Shown here: piece by piece, positions 8,441 to 17,358 of the stretch | How the letters are laid out: the number at the start of each line of letters is the position of its first letter | Numbering within the stretch: the first letter of the stretch is position 1 | Origin: Candidatus Eisenbergiella stercoravium | GTDB lineage: Bacteria; Bacillota; Clostridia; Lachnospirales; Lachnospiraceae | DNA: 64,000 bases | Direction of reading: 5' to 3' | Assembly: GCA_019113175.1 (NCBI GenBank) | Contig: DXHY01000001.1 | Coordinates: 57,901 to 121,900, forward strand | Notes under the pieces: generated by a model | Told to the model about the DNA's origin: nothing | Database searches by the model: none | What the model saw: the letters and a program-made list of their open reading frames with translations, nothing else | Translations under genes and position numbers: made by a program

Positions 8441-9199
8441 TCAGATTTTTTCCTCTGTTCCGGCATTCACCCAGGCGTCCAGCATGGCCTTTACCGAACG
8501 GGACATTTCTACGCTGAATGCGCTGTTATATTTCCGCTCACAGAAAGCCTTCACATGCTGAGCATAATTGTCAGACCAGTCGTCCCTTTCCCGCAGCATA
8601 TCGGGCATCCGTCCGGATTTTTCCAGATCGTACCCATTTTCATGGACAAGATCGTCAACAGAGAAACGGGGCGTCTGTCTGCGTTCTTTCTGCTGCTGCG
8701 TCGGATAACCTCCCACCAGCATGGCAATGGGCGCCACATAGTCCGGCAGGGAAAGAATCCTCCTGTGTTCTTCATAATTTTCCAGAATATCTCCAATATA
8801 GCAGGTTCCAAGGCCCAGAGCATCAGCCGCAGTCGCTGCGGTCTGCGTGGCAATGACGGCATCTTCCGCTGCCAGCATAAAATCTCCATAGGAAGGATGC
8901 CGTACTTCTTCTACCGCCTCACAGAATGCTCTGTACCATCTCCTGTAATCCGCACAGTAAATAAGAACCAGCGGTGCATCCGCAATGAAAGGCTGATGAT
9001 CGCAGGTAACGGAAAGCTGCTGCTTCAGCTTTTCATCCGTTATGTCAATAATCGTATAAAGCGCCATATTTCCTGCACTCGCTGCCCGGATCGATGCGGA
9101 CAGGATTTCCCGCTTTACCTCTTCGGGCACTTCCCTCTTCTCATATACCCTCATGGATTTTCTGCTCTGTAACAGACGTAGCGTTTCTCTGCTTTCCAT
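8441..9199 (-). CDS. Nitroreductase family flavoprotein
   Basis: At 252 residues this is an FMN-dependent oxidoreductase of the nitroreductase superfamily. The N-terminal LLQSRKSMRVYEKREV and SIRAASAGNMALYTIID form the FMN-phosphate pocket, with the usual serine cluster. TAATAADALGLGTCYIGDI and PIAMLVGGYPTQQ are the conserved central strand and helix. The C-terminal part is extended relative to minimal NfsA-like forms. AAGGAG sits seven bases before the start. It probably reduces quinones or nitro compounds using NAD(P)H; the physiological substrate is unknown. Confidence 0.88.
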   Translation of the reverse strand: MESRETLRLLQSRKSMRVYEKREVPEEVKREILSASIRAASAGNMALYTIIDITDEKLKQQLSVTCDHQPFIADAPLVLIYCADYRRWYRAFCEAVEEVRHPSYGDFMLAAEDAVIATQTAATAADALGLGTCYIGDILENYEEHRRILSLPDYVAPIAMLVGGYPTQQQKERRQTPRFSVDDLVHENGYDLEKSGRMPDMLRERDDWSDNYAQHVKAFCERKYNSAFSVEMSRSVKAMLDAWVNAGTEEKI

Positions 9200-9256
9200 T
9201 CCAATTCTCCTTTCTGCTGCTCATGCATGATGGCCGCCGCTTGCCGGGTGTATCGC

Positions 9257-9295
9257 ACAAAAGGCCGCTGCCCAGCTTTCACATGGACAGCGGCC
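9257..9295 (-). terminator. Terminator after the aminotransferase
   Basis: Read on the minus strand, arms GGCCGCTG and CAGCGGCC are followed by TTTTGTG. The hairpin lies 31 bases past the aminotransferase stop and separates it from the nitroreductase gene. Confidence 0.7.
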
Positions 9296-9325
9296 ATACG
9301 CCGCGAATCGCTCTTTTGCAGCCTC

Positions 9326-10612
9326 TTACATCGTCTCGAGAAGCTTTTCCACACTGGCCAGCTTCACGCAAAGGACGAACAGTTCCGTGGCCTGTACCAG
9401 TTCCTCCAGCGGAGGGAAGGACGGAGCGATACGGATATTGCTGTCATGGGGATCCTTTCCGTAAGGATAGGTTGCTCCTGCCCCGGTCATCACAACGCCG
9501 GCATCCTTTGCCAGCGCGACAATCCTCTTCGCACAGCCATCCATGGCATCGAAGGAAATGAAATATCCTCCCTTGGGCTTCAGCCAGGAACCGATCTCAA
9601 GACCTCCCAGCTCCCTATCCAGAATCTCTTCCACCGCCTCGAACTTGGGCCGCATGATTGCAGCATGCTTTTTCATATGCTCCCTGATTCCGTCCAGATT
9701 TTTGAAAAAGCGGACATGACGGAGCTGATTCAGTTTGTCATGACCAATGGTCTGAATGGACATCTGCTTCTTAATATCCTTCAGGTTATTATAAGACGCG
9801 GAAATCGCCGCAACGCCGGAGCCCGGGAAGCTGATCTTTGACGTAGAGCTGAATTTATATACCATATCCGGATTTCCCGCCTTTTCACACTCATGCAGAA
9901 TCTCCAGGATATTATCCTGATCATCGTCATACAGATGATGTACATTATAGGCATTGTCCCAATAGATACGGAAATCCTCTGCTGCAGGCTTCAGTCTTGC
10001 AAATCTGCGCACTGTCTCATCGGAATAGGTAATTCCCTGCGGATTGGAGTACTTGGGCACACACCAGTTTCCCTTGATCGCCGCATCCTCACTCACCAGC
10101 TTCTCCACCATATCCATATCCGGTCCTTCCGGTGTCATGGGTACGTTGATCATTTCGATTCCGAAATATTCCGTGATCGCAAAATGCCTGTCATAACCGG
10201 GTACAGGACAGAGAAACTTCACAACGGGAAGCTTGCACCAGGGCGTACTGCCGCAGACACCGTGCGTCATGGAACGCGCTACCGTATCATACATGACGTT
10301 CAGACTGGAATTTCCGTAAATGATAATCTTGTCGGCAGGAACCTCGATCAGATCCGCCAGAAGCTCCTTGGCTTCCTGAATACCGTCGATCACGCCATAG
10401 TTTCTGCAGTCGATTCCCTCTCTGCACTTTAAATCGGAAGTGCTGTTCAGCACATCCATCATGCCCATGGAAAGGTCAAGCTGCTCTGCAGACGGCTTAC
10501 CTCTGGACATATCCAGCTTCAGGCCCATCCCCTGAAATTTCTTATATTCCGCTTCCAGTTCTCCCTTCAGGGCTTCCAGTTCTTCTCTGCTTCTGTCTTT
10601 GTACGCCTTCAT
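9326..10612 (-). CDS. PLP-dependent aminotransferase (type Ic aspartate aminotransferase-like)
   Basis: The 428-residue enzyme is a fold-type I aminotransferase of the bacterial group with DMSRGKPSAEQLDLS near the N-terminus. That signature belongs to type Ic aspartate aminotransferases (PF12897-like). The PLP lysine is in SSTSKISFPGSG, the cofactor Asp/Asn region is CVPKYSNPQGITY and YWDNAYNVHHL, and the carboxylate-binding Arg is in SNIRIAPSFPP. The start is the ATG at 10612 behind AGAGGAAG. An upstream in-frame reading would simply translate the hairpin leader and should be ignored. Likely reaction: aspartate or a related amino acid plus 2-oxoglutarate. Confidence 0.88.
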   Translation of the reverse strand: MKAYKDRSREELEALKGELEAEYKKFQGMGLKLDMSRGKPSAEQLDLSMGMMDVLNSTSDLKCREGIDCRNYGVIDGIQEAKELLADLIEVPADKIIIYGNSSLNVMYDTVARSMTHGVCGSTPWCKLPVVKFLCPVPGYDRHFAITEYFGIEMINVPMTPEGPDMDMVEKLVSEDAAIKGNWCVPKYSNPQGITYSDETVRRFARLKPAAEDFRIYWDNAYNVHHLYDDDQDNILEILHECEKAGNPDMVYKFSSTSKISFPGSGVAAISASYNNLKDIKKQMSIQTIGHDKLNQLRHVRFFKNLDGIREHMKKHAAIMRPKFEAVEEILDRELGGLEIGSWLKPKGGYFISFDAMDGCAKRIVALAKDAGVVMTGAGATYPYGKDPHDSNIRIAPSFPPLEELVQATELFVLCVKLASVEKLLETM

Positions 10613-10613
10613 T

Positions 10614-10756
10614 TCTTCCTCTTTCCTGCCGCCTTCAGGCGGCATCATTTTGTGAGAAATTGAGCGCCAGCTCAATTTCCAGGAAAAAATCGGAGATTTT
10701 TTCCGCCTCTTCCTCCTGCCGCCTTCAGGCGGCATCATTTTGGGATGCCGTATGTA
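10614..10756 (-). repeat. Modular hairpin leader element (copy 2) with internal 28-base repeat
   Basis: Four perfect stem-loops lie in a row between the tRNA terminator and the aminotransferase start. Stem GCCGCC/GGCGGC occurs at both 10628-10643 and 10718-10733. GAAATTGAGC with its complement spans 10656-10679, and GGAAAAAATC with its complement spans 10682-10704. The GCCGCC hairpins sit in an identical 28-base direct repeat (10624-10651 and 10714-10741), 90 bases apart. The proximal hairpin ends just before the ribosome binding site. Confidence 0.8.
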
Positions 10757-10798
10757 CGACATCGGTTGCATGAAACACAGGAATTTCCCTCTTACCTG

Positions 10799-10825
10799 AA
10801 AAAAGAAGCTGATTATGTAATCAGC
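10799..10825 (-). terminator. Terminator after tRNA-Thr
   Basis: On the minus strand GCTGATTA and TAATCAGC form a perfect eight-base stem with a two-base gap, followed by TTCTTTTTTC. It lies about 20 bases past the tRNA 3' end. Confidence 0.85.
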
Positions 10826-10846
10826 CCCTTTTCCCCTGACGATTAA

Positions 10847-10918
10847 GCTGGAAAAGGGACTCGAACCCTCGACCTACTGATTACGAATCAGTTGCGCTAC
10901 CGACTGCGCTATTCCAGC
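10847..10918 (-). tRNA. tRNA-Thr (anticodon CGT)
   Basis: A 72-base cloverleaf. The acceptor arms GCTGGAA/TTCCAGC pair perfectly, and the D arm is GCGCAGTCGGTAGCGC. The anticodon stem is ACTGA/TCAGT with loop TTCGTAA, giving anticodon CGT, which reads ACG threonine codons. The T arm contains GGGTTCGAGTCCC. CCA is not encoded. Confidence 0.95.
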
Positions 10919-10936
10919 ATAACTCGAACAAACAAC

Positions 10937-10965
10937 ATTATACTTTGTGCTTCCTGATTTTGCAA
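10937..10965 (-). promoter_or_regulatory. Promoter of tRNA-Thr
   Basis: On the minus strand TTGCAA is followed after exactly 17 bases by a consensus TATAAT. It lies just upstream of the tRNA. Confidence 0.8.
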
Positions 10966-11045
10966 GCCCTTTTTCAAAAACTTTTGGGACTTTTGGAAGC
11001 TTTTCGGGGAAGTTTTCATTTTTCGTTCTTTCCCGAATAAGCGGG

Positions 11046-11074
11046 TTGCCCGGACTGATCCAAAGGGATATACT
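11046..11074 (+). promoter_or_regulatory. Promoter of the J-domain gene
   Basis: TTGCCC (11046-11051), a 17-base spacer and TATACT (11069-11074) lie about 70 bases before the start codon. Confidence 0.65.
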
Positions 11075-11142
11075 GTATCTGTTTAAATCTGTTCAAATTT
11101 TTTCAGGAAACTGTCTGATTAGAAAAAAGAGGGAGAAACAGT

Positions 11143-12132
11143 ATGACGGAACATGAGGCTTATCAGATTCTGGGACTTTCCCCGGGAGCAGGGGAGCCGG
11201 AAATCAAAAGGAGATATCGAAGGCTCATGCTGCAGTCCCATCCGGATGCAGCCATTGAAAATCCGCTTCATGATGCGCAGAAGCTCAACGCTGCCTATTC
11301 TTTGCTGAAAAAAGCGCTTTCCGGTACTGCTTCCATCAGCTCTGAAACAGAAGCCGACAATGTCCATCGCACGGAAGCTGCCGGGAAACGGAATTCCACA
11401 TGGGATGCGCCGGTGAATCCTTATGCCTTCCGGGAACGCGAAATTTTTCATTATGCAGAAGATCAGGAAGGCGCTGTGCTCGGCAGCTTTCCCATTGCAA
11501 AGGGAAAATATCTCTGGCATACACAGGAGGATTTTCCTCTGTTTCTGCTCAGCATCTACCGTTGCAGCCGTCTGATTCTGGATGAGATTGATGAGGAGCT
11601 TTCCAGAGAGGAACCGCCTTCTATACGCCTTTCTGTTCAGGCAGAGCTTGCCTACCTTCTTGCCCAGCAGTTTACGGATGCACAATCTTCGATAAGAGAG
11701 CTTGCCTCAGAAATGAAAACAGATCCACAGGGACGGGAGCTGTATCATTTTTCTGCGATGCTCGAATATGATAAAAAATGGATTTCCAAAGCACATGGCA
11801 CTTCCTTCCGGACTGATTTACAGGAAGGCGAGCTTCTCTTTCCTTCCTCCCTGAGGAAGCACAGACTTTATCTGAAAAACCATCACGGCCAGGAAATGGG
11901 ATATCTCTCCTTTCCTGACGACAGATTATACTATATTCTTATTCCTCTGTTTGAACAGAGGCGCGTTCAGGTACGCATTCGCATGGCAGCGAAAGGGCGT
12001 GCCCGGGAAAAATCCGCCGGCTGCAGAAAACTATCTCTGTGGATACGGCTTTCTGACCGAAATCAGTCCGGCCTTCCCGAAAATCTGAATCTGCAGATCG
12101 AACGCTTGCTGGAAGCTTATCGCCTGAGCTGA
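11143..12132 (+). CDS. J-domain (DnaJ-like) protein
   Basis: The first 60 residues are a J domain (YQILGLSPGAGEPEIKRRYRRL) with the diagnostic HPD tripeptide at residues 33-35 that stimulates DnaK ATPase. The remaining 270 residues lack the Gly/Phe region, zinc centre and C-terminal substrate domains of true DnaJ. This makes it a type III J protein with an unrecognised C-terminal part. That part includes a basic segment near RRVQVRIRMAAKGRAREKS. It probably delivers a specific client or complex to DnaK. GAGGGAG precedes the ATG at good spacing. It is convergent with the phospholipase D gene. Confidence 0.8.
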   Translation: MTEHEAYQILGLSPGAGEPEIKRRYRRLMLQSHPDAAIENPLHDAQKLNAAYSLLKKALSGTASISSETEADNVHRTEAAGKRNSTWDAPVNPYAFREREIFHYAEDQEGAVLGSFPIAKGKYLWHTQEDFPLFLLSIYRCSRLILDEIDEELSREEPPSIRLSVQAELAYLLAQQFTDAQSSIRELASEMKTDPQGRELYHFSAMLEYDKKWISKAHGTSFRTDLQEGELLFPSSLRKHRLYLKNHHGQEMGYLSFPDDRLYYILIPLFEQRRVQVRIRMAAKGRAREKSAGCRKLSLWIRLSDRNQSGLPENLNLQIERLLEAYRLS

Positions 12133-12200
12133 AAAATATGTCTTGTATCTTTCTGCGCCATGTACATGGTAAGTGCACTAAAAAGAAGCGGCCGCTTTAA

Positions 12201-13625
12201 TCACATCAGGAATCTGGCCCAGCCGGCAAAGATTGAGAGGACTCCGTTCATCAGGCGTTCCAGAAGGCCGGTCTGCTGGGCGGTCATTCCGTCCGGAACC
12301 AGCACCGTATTCTCGTCCACCACCGTCAGTGCCTTCTTTTCATACTCTGCCATTTCTGCGCGCATATCAGCATTGAGCTGTTCGCTGTCGATCACAAGCA
12401 TGAGCTCTGTATCAAGATAGGCGCTTCGCATATCCCAGTTGAAGGAGCCGATGCCGGACAGTCTGTCATCGATCACAAAGCATTTTCCATGGTAGGAAAC
12501 CCCGCCGTCATATTCCAGAATACCGACTTGCGTTTCCAGGATATCATCTCTGTTTTTCCGGTAATCCATGGCTCCAAACGGATTACCGTTGTTCGCTGCG
12601 GAATTGGTCATCATAATCACATCTTCCACATTCCCGCAGATTTCAGCGAGACGCTGCAGCATCCAGTCATTACAGATAATATATGGCGTATGAAAACGGA
12701 CCTCTTGCTCCGCCTGTTTCATCAGTTCCGTCATTTCATAGTAAACCACAGGCTCTTTGGCATAACAGTGTGTGGGATTGGCAAGAAGCTCTATGCGATT
12801 CGTTTCCTGGGTGTTTTCCATGTAATCGCACTCTGCAAACCAGTCCGGATGCTCCGCCTGCATGGACGCATACCGCTCTTCCAGTACTGTGCGAGCGCGC
12901 AAAACACGTCCCCGCGAACCGAGTGCGGGATCATCCTTCCAGATCCGGCTCAGAGGGAGCTCCCATACCTGGGAAAAATAGTCAAGCAGAGCGCTCATGG
13001 ATTCTCCCGGGCCGGTCTCTCCGCTGTATACCAGAACATCCCAGTCATAGTTTTTATAATCCCCGTAATCTCCCAGGAAAAAGTCATAGGTGTTGCGTCC
13101 GCCCAGAATATAGGCGGTATCATCCGCAATCAGATATTTATCATGAAGCCTTCCCATAAGCTTCCATGGCTGAAGCGGGTTTATCGGATTATACAGGGCA
13201 AGTTCTATGTTTTCATGGGAAGAGAGCGCCTGAAAATACGGATCGGAGGGCAGCTGAAGATTTTTAAAGGCAGGCATGCCGTCCATCAGAATCTGAACCA
13301 GAACGCCTCTGTCCGCTGCGGCAAGAAGTGCCGCCATCATATCCTTCCCGCTCTCATCGTTGCGAAATTCAAAGGTGGAAAGAATGATCCGTTCCTTTGC
13401 ATGGGAAATCAGGCGGATCCTCTCTGCCAGGGCCTCCATATTATCGGAAAGAATCGCAGCCCGTTCGCCGCCTGCATCCTCCCCGTAAAATTCTTTCTGC
13501 GCAAACTCTTCTTTTGTCTTCTCGCTTATCCCAGGCTGGCGTACAAATGGAATCACCGCCCCGATAACAATGTAACAGAGGTCTGCAGCCAGCAGAGCCA
13601 GAATAATCCGCCTTGCTTTTTTCAT
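12201..13625 (-). CDS. Phospholipase D-like / cardiolipin synthase-like protein
   Basis: This 474-residue protein starts with a hydrophobic signal anchor (RRIILALLAADLCYIVIGAVI). It carries two HKD catalytic motifs, LHDKYLIADDTAYILGGRN and YHGKCFVIDDRLSGIGSFNWD, as required for a phosphatidyltransferase or phospholipase D dimeric fold. The active site likely faces outward. The arrangement resembles Firmicutes cardiolipin synthase relatives rather than the canonical Cls with two N-terminal helices. The ATG at 13625 has AGGGGG upstream. The esterase gene ends 20 bases upstream on the same strand. Confidence 0.8.
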   Translation of the reverse strand: MKKARRIILALLAADLCYIVIGAVIPFVRQPGISEKTKEEFAQKEFYGEDAGGERAAILSDNMEALAERIRLISHAKERIILSTFEFRNDESGKDMMAALLAAADRGVLVQILMDGMPAFKNLQLPSDPYFQALSSHENIELALYNPINPLQPWKLMGRLHDKYLIADDTAYILGGRNTYDFFLGDYGDYKNYDWDVLVYSGETGPGESMSALLDYFSQVWELPLSRIWKDDPALGSRGRVLRARTVLEERYASMQAEHPDWFAECDYMENTQETNRIELLANPTHCYAKEPVVYYEMTELMKQAEQEVRFHTPYIICNDWMLQRLAEICGNVEDVIMMTNSAANNGNPFGAMDYRKNRDDILETQVGILEYDGGVSYHGKCFVIDDRLSGIGSFNWDMRSAYLDTELMLVIDSEQLNADMRAEMAEYEKKALTVVDENTVLVPDGMTAQQTGLLERLMNGVLSIFAGWARFLM

Positions 13626-13644
13626 TATGAATTTCCCCCTGCAG

Positions 13645-14457
13645 TTATCCCAGTTCAAGATCGGTTTTCAGCCACCAGCGCAGAACATCCTGAATTTTTT
13701 CATCCCAGTATTTCCATTGATGATCTCCTGCAGAAGCCTCGCTCGTCAGCTGATATCCCAGATCGGTTACATATTTCCAGGCTTTTACATTACCCTCGTA
13801 CAGGAAATCCTCTGTTCCGCACCAGGCATACAGCGGCGGCAGTTCTGACACGTTCTTTTCCTTCGCAAGCTTTCCGGCAAGGGTAAGAATCTCATTGTCG
13901 CTCCCCTGAAGCTCCTCCAGAGATCCGAAGATACCTTCGAACAGAGGCTTTCGCGCATCCTCCTGCGCCATATGCCTTTTGTAATCCTCCACGATATCCA
14001 GCGCCCCGGACAGGGACGCCCCTGCGCCGAAGGTTTCACCGGCACGAAGCGCAAGCTTCCACGCTCCATACCCTCCCATGGAAAGCCCGGCAGCAAGAGT
14101 ATCCTCTTTTTTATCAGACATGCGCGGAAAAAATTCTCTGCAGACACGGGGCAGTTCTTCGGATATAAAGGTCCAGTATTTCATTCCGTACCTTGTATCC
14201 GTATAAAATCCCAGATGTGTCGTCGGCATCACCACCGCGATTCCAAGGCGGCTGACATACCGTTCGATGGATGTTCTTCTCTGCCAGATCGTCTGATCAT
14301 CACTCATTCCATGCAGCAGATATACGGTTTTATATTTTCCATCCGCCGCTCTGCCCTCCATTCCGATCTGCCCTCTGGTCTGCTGGGGAAGGATTACATC
14401 CATTTCCGCACTCATTCCCAGTACATCTGAAAAAAAATCAACATGAAGCAGTGCCAT
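13645..14457 (-). CDS. Alpha/beta-hydrolase esterase (CE1/esterase-D type)
   Basis: The 270-residue enzyme opens with LLHVDFFSDVLGMSAEMDVILP, typical of small tributyrin/acetyl esterases such as EstA. The nucleophile elbow is GLSMGGYGA, the oxyanion region is YLLHGMSDDQTIW, the acid is in CGTEDFLY, and the catalytic His is GDHQWKYWD near the C-terminus. No signal peptide is present, so it acts in the cytosol, probably removing acetyl or feruloyl groups from imported sugars. A second protein of the same family lies at 44851-45729. Confidence 0.88.
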   Translation of the reverse strand: MALLHVDFFSDVLGMSAEMDVILPQQTRGQIGMEGRAADGKYKTVYLLHGMSDDQTIWQRRTSIERYVSRLGIAVVMPTTHLGFYTDTRYGMKYWTFISEELPRVCREFFPRMSDKKEDTLAAGLSMGGYGAWKLALRAGETFGAGASLSGALDIVEDYKRHMAQEDARKPLFEGIFGSLEELQGSDNEILTLAGKLAKEKNVSELPPLYAWCGTEDFLYEGNVKAWKYVTDLGYQLTSEASAGDHQWKYWDEKIQDVLRWWLKTDLELG

Positions 14458-14554
14458 ATCCTTTTCTCCCTTCTTTTTGATTCATTGTATCAGCGTACTT
14501 CTTTTCTTGCAAGCATAAAACTGGGCGCCGGATATTAACCCGCTCGAAAAGCCG

Positions 14555-14592
14555 AAAAAAAGAGGATGCTCCGGTTGGAACACCCTCTTTTC
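14555..14592 (-). terminator. Terminator of the sugar ABC transporter operon
   Basis: On the minus strand arms AGAGGGTGTTCC and GGAGCATCCTCT pair with two mismatches around an AACC loop. A run of seven T follows, about 60 bases past the binding-protein stop. Confidence 0.85.
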
Positions 14593-14653
14593 CTTCATGC
14601 TTCTGTCCGGCCTGATACCGGCTTTTCAGAGAAAATATTTTCCCCTGTCAATC

Positions 14654-16324
14654 TTACCAGCCATACTCCTCGGCATATTCGGCAACTACTTCTTCCGCAT
14701 CCGTAAAGCCGCTGGCCATCGCACGTTCCTTCATATCAGCAAACATATCAGCAACAGGCTCCGTACCGGTAATGATCTGCCAGTATTCGGAATTGAACGA
14801 GAAGGCAGTTGTATCCGTTACGGTCGTATCATCGATCAGCATCGGGCCAACCTCCGGATATACAGGATCCTCGTTACGGATCGCGCATGCTGCCGCATTC
14901 ATCGCCTTGGTTTCATCATTGTACTCGTCAAAATATTCAACATTTTCATATGCTGCGAGTTCGAAGCCCCAGCTCGGCCAGTGCGTGACGGTGGAGCAGG
15001 GATATTTGGTCGCCATAACGGTGGCATTTCCGTTTTCGTCACGGATCAGACTGATGCTGCCGTCATCGTTGCGCTCCCAGTCTTCTCCTTCAAAGCCCAT
15101 ACGCAGATACTGACCTTCTTCGGAAAGAAGATATTCATAATAATTCAGGAAACGATCCATCTCCTCTTCCGTGATGGATTCTGAGAACATGGTGGCGACC
15201 ATGCAGCTGGTATAGCCGTCCATACGGGGCGTCTCACCTTCTGCCATGGCAAGCGCAGGGATCACATCAATACGGTCGAAAGGATTGACCCCGGGATTAG
15301 CGGCACCATAATACTTCACTGCCACATCATTAATCCAGTTCGCATCTGCATTCCGTACACACATTCCAAAGGTATTGGAGGAAAATTTCTGCAGTCCGTT
15401 TTCCCAGGTTGACGCACCGAAGTCGGGATCAATAGTTCCGTCTTCCCACATCTTGCGAAGCCATTCCAGAACCTCGATATTGCTGTCATCCAATGCACCA
15501 AAGAACCAGTTTCCATCCGCATCCTTGTTCCAGTACCTGTTGGAAACGCCGGTGCTCGCAAAGAAGTAGCGAAGCGTTCCCATACCGTCTCCGGTCAGTC
15601 CGTAGGTATCATTCACGCCGTTTCCGTCCGGATCATCATAGGTGAAGGCATGGCAGACATTGTAGAGATCTTCCCAGGTTGTAGGCATATCCATACCAAC
15701 AGCATCCAGCCAGTCGGTCCGGATAAAAATACCTTTACGCTCAGCCTTGTAGATATCGGGATCCGCAGAATCCGGTTTCGGAAGGAAATAGTATCCGTCG
15801 TACATTCCATAAACCGTCTGGGCTACCGCATCATTCTCCAGAAGCGCCTTCGTCAGCGGATATTTGTCCAGAAGCTCCTCCGGGATTTCCGCCACAAGTC
15901 CTTCCGGAATAAACTGAGTGATCTCCTGCGGATAATACAGGATATCAGCACAGAACACCTTAGGAAGGGTACCGTCCGTAGCTGCGAGCTGCGTTACGGT
16001 AAAATCATTGTTGTAATAGTTGGTCTCACTCTGCTGGAAAGCGATACCAAAATTCTCCTCAATAAATGCTGCCATTTCGTCCGTTGACGGATCCCAGGTA
16101 AACGGATCTCCGTCACTGTCTGCCGTCAGAGTGATCACGTCGTCGAAGCTTCCGGTTTCAGCGCCTGATGATGCGCTGTCATCTGAGTTCTCCGCAGAGC
16201 CGGAATCCCCGCCTTCGGAGCTTGTAGACGATGAGGAACTGCTTCCTCCGGAGTTTCCGCAGGCCGCAAGGCTGAATACCATACACATGGCAAGAAGCAT
16301 AGCGACAAGTTTTCTCTTTTTCAT
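14654..16324 (-). CDS. Sugar ABC transporter substrate-binding lipoprotein (LplA-like)
   Basis: The 556-residue lipoprotein has a signal peptide (KKRKLVAMLLAMCMVF) and lipobox LAAC, then a Ser-rich spacer. The mature domain is a large cluster-type binding protein as found with LplB/LplC permeases in Lachnospiraceae and Paenibacillus. It is tethered outside the membrane and hands an oligosaccharide to the two permeases encoded upstream. No ATPase gene is present; such systems share a common MsmK-type ATPase. AGGAGGG precedes the ATG. The neighbouring GH130 and beta-helix genes point to plant or host glycan fragments, but the ligand is not readable. Confidence 0.9.
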   Translation of the reverse strand: MKKRKLVAMLLAMCMVFSLAACGNSGGSSSSSSTSSEGGDSGSAENSDDSASSGAETGSFDDVITLTADSDGDPFTWDPSTDEMAAFIEENFGIAFQQSETNYYNNDFTVTQLAATDGTLPKVFCADILYYPQEITQFIPEGLVAEIPEELLDKYPLTKALLENDAVAQTVYGMYDGYYFLPKPDSADPDIYKAERKGIFIRTDWLDAVGMDMPTTWEDLYNVCHAFTYDDPDGNGVNDTYGLTGDGMGTLRYFFASTGVSNRYWNKDADGNWFFGALDDSNIEVLEWLRKMWEDGTIDPDFGASTWENGLQKFSSNTFGMCVRNADANWINDVAVKYYGAANPGVNPFDRIDVIPALAMAEGETPRMDGYTSCMVATMFSESITEEEMDRFLNYYEYLLSEEGQYLRMGFEGEDWERNDDGSISLIRDENGNATVMATKYPCSTVTHWPSWGFELAAYENVEYFDEYNDETKAMNAAACAIRNEDPVYPEVGPMLIDDTTVTDTTAFSFNSEYWQIITGTEPVADMFADMKERAMASGFTDAEEVVAEYAEEYGW

Positions 16325-16391
16325 TTCTAGCCCTCCTATTTAAGAATTTATTACTACAGGCCTTTCGGCCGAGCAATCGTATTTAATCCTT

Positions 16392-17327
16392 TTATCCTTT
16401 CACGGCGCCAAGAGTAACACCCTTTTCGAAATACTTCTGAATAAACGGATAGATAAACAGCATCGGTACGGTTGATGCTACCGCACAGGCCATTTTCAAT
16501 CCCGTTTCATTCAGATAAATCCTCTTTCCGGATGCGTCACGCAGACCCTCAAGGCTCTGCATATCCGCAGGCTTGGAGGAACGGACGATATAGTTCCGGA
16601 TAATCAGCTGCAGCGGATAGAGCTTCTCATCACGCATATAAAGCTGAGCGGAAAACCAGCTGTTCCAGAGCCCTACCGCAACAAACATCGCTATGGTCGC
16701 CAGTGCGGGAATGGAAAGCGGATAAATGATCTTAAAGAGAATCACAAAATCATTTGCCCCGTCGATCCTTGCCGATTCCTCCAGCGAAACGGGAAGCTGG
16801 AGAAAGAAGGAACGGATTACGATGAAGTTGAACACGCTGACCGTCCCCGGCAGAATCAGTGCCAGCAGGTTGTTTGACAGATTCAGCGTCTGGGTAATGT
16901 TGTAATAGGTAGGTACAAGTCCGCCGGAAAAGAACATGGTGATCAGCAGATAAATCATGAAGAACTTGTACCCGCGTATCGTTTTCTTGGAAAGTCCGTA
17001 AGCCAGCATCGATGTTACCAGCGTGGACAGGAATGTGCCGCTCAGGGTGATAATAAACGTAATACCATAGGCCCGAGGGAACAGAGGCGTGGAAAATATG
17101 TATTTGTACGCCTCAAGCGTCGGATGCTCCGGAAACAGAATAAACGGTTTGCTCATGAATTCCGCATTGCTGGTGAGCGATATGGAAATGACGTTCCAGA
17201 ATGGAAAAATCATGATCACCGCAACAATGATAAAAAAGGTCACATTCAGGGCATCAAATAACCTTTCTCCGGGCGAACGTCTCACTCTGCGTTTTCTTTT
17301 TACTGTTTTATTTCCTTTATCTGCCAT
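16392..17327 (-). CDS. Carbohydrate ABC transporter permease (LplC/MalG type)
   Basis: About 311 residues with six transmembrane helices and the cytoplasmic EAA loop ESARIDGANDFVILFKIIYPLS, which docks on the ATPase. The ending EKGVTLGAVKG is the standard C-terminus of LplC/MalG-type permeases. A basic N-tail (KRKRRVRRS) stays in the cytoplasm. The ATG at 17327 has AAGGAGG nine bases upstream; a longer in-frame start at 17375 lacks such support. It is the middle gene of the three-gene transporter operon. Confidence 0.92.
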   Translation of the reverse strand: MADKGNKTVKRKRRVRRSPGERLFDALNVTFFIIVAVIMIFPFWNVISISLTSNAEFMSKPFILFPEHPTLEAYKYIFSTPLFPRAYGITFIITLSGTFLSTLVTSMLAYGLSKKTIRGYKFFMIYLLITMFFSGGLVPTYYNITQTLNLSNNLLALILPGTVSVFNFIVIRSFFLQLPVSLEESARIDGANDFVILFKIIYPLSIPALATIAMFVAVGLWNSWFSAQLYMRDEKLYPLQLIIRNYIVRSSKPADMQSLEGLRDASGKRIYLNETGLKMACAVASTVPMLFIYPFIQKYFEKGVTLGAVKG

Positions 17328-17358
17328 AATCTGCAGCCTCCTTATCCGTTCACAATTT

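Noticed and set aside
10613..10771. N-terminal extension of the aminotransferase reading frame through the leader (PKMMPPEGGRRKRRKK...)
   Set aside because: It is a translation of the hairpin repeats; the ATG at 10612 has its own ribosome binding site and begins the conserved protein.
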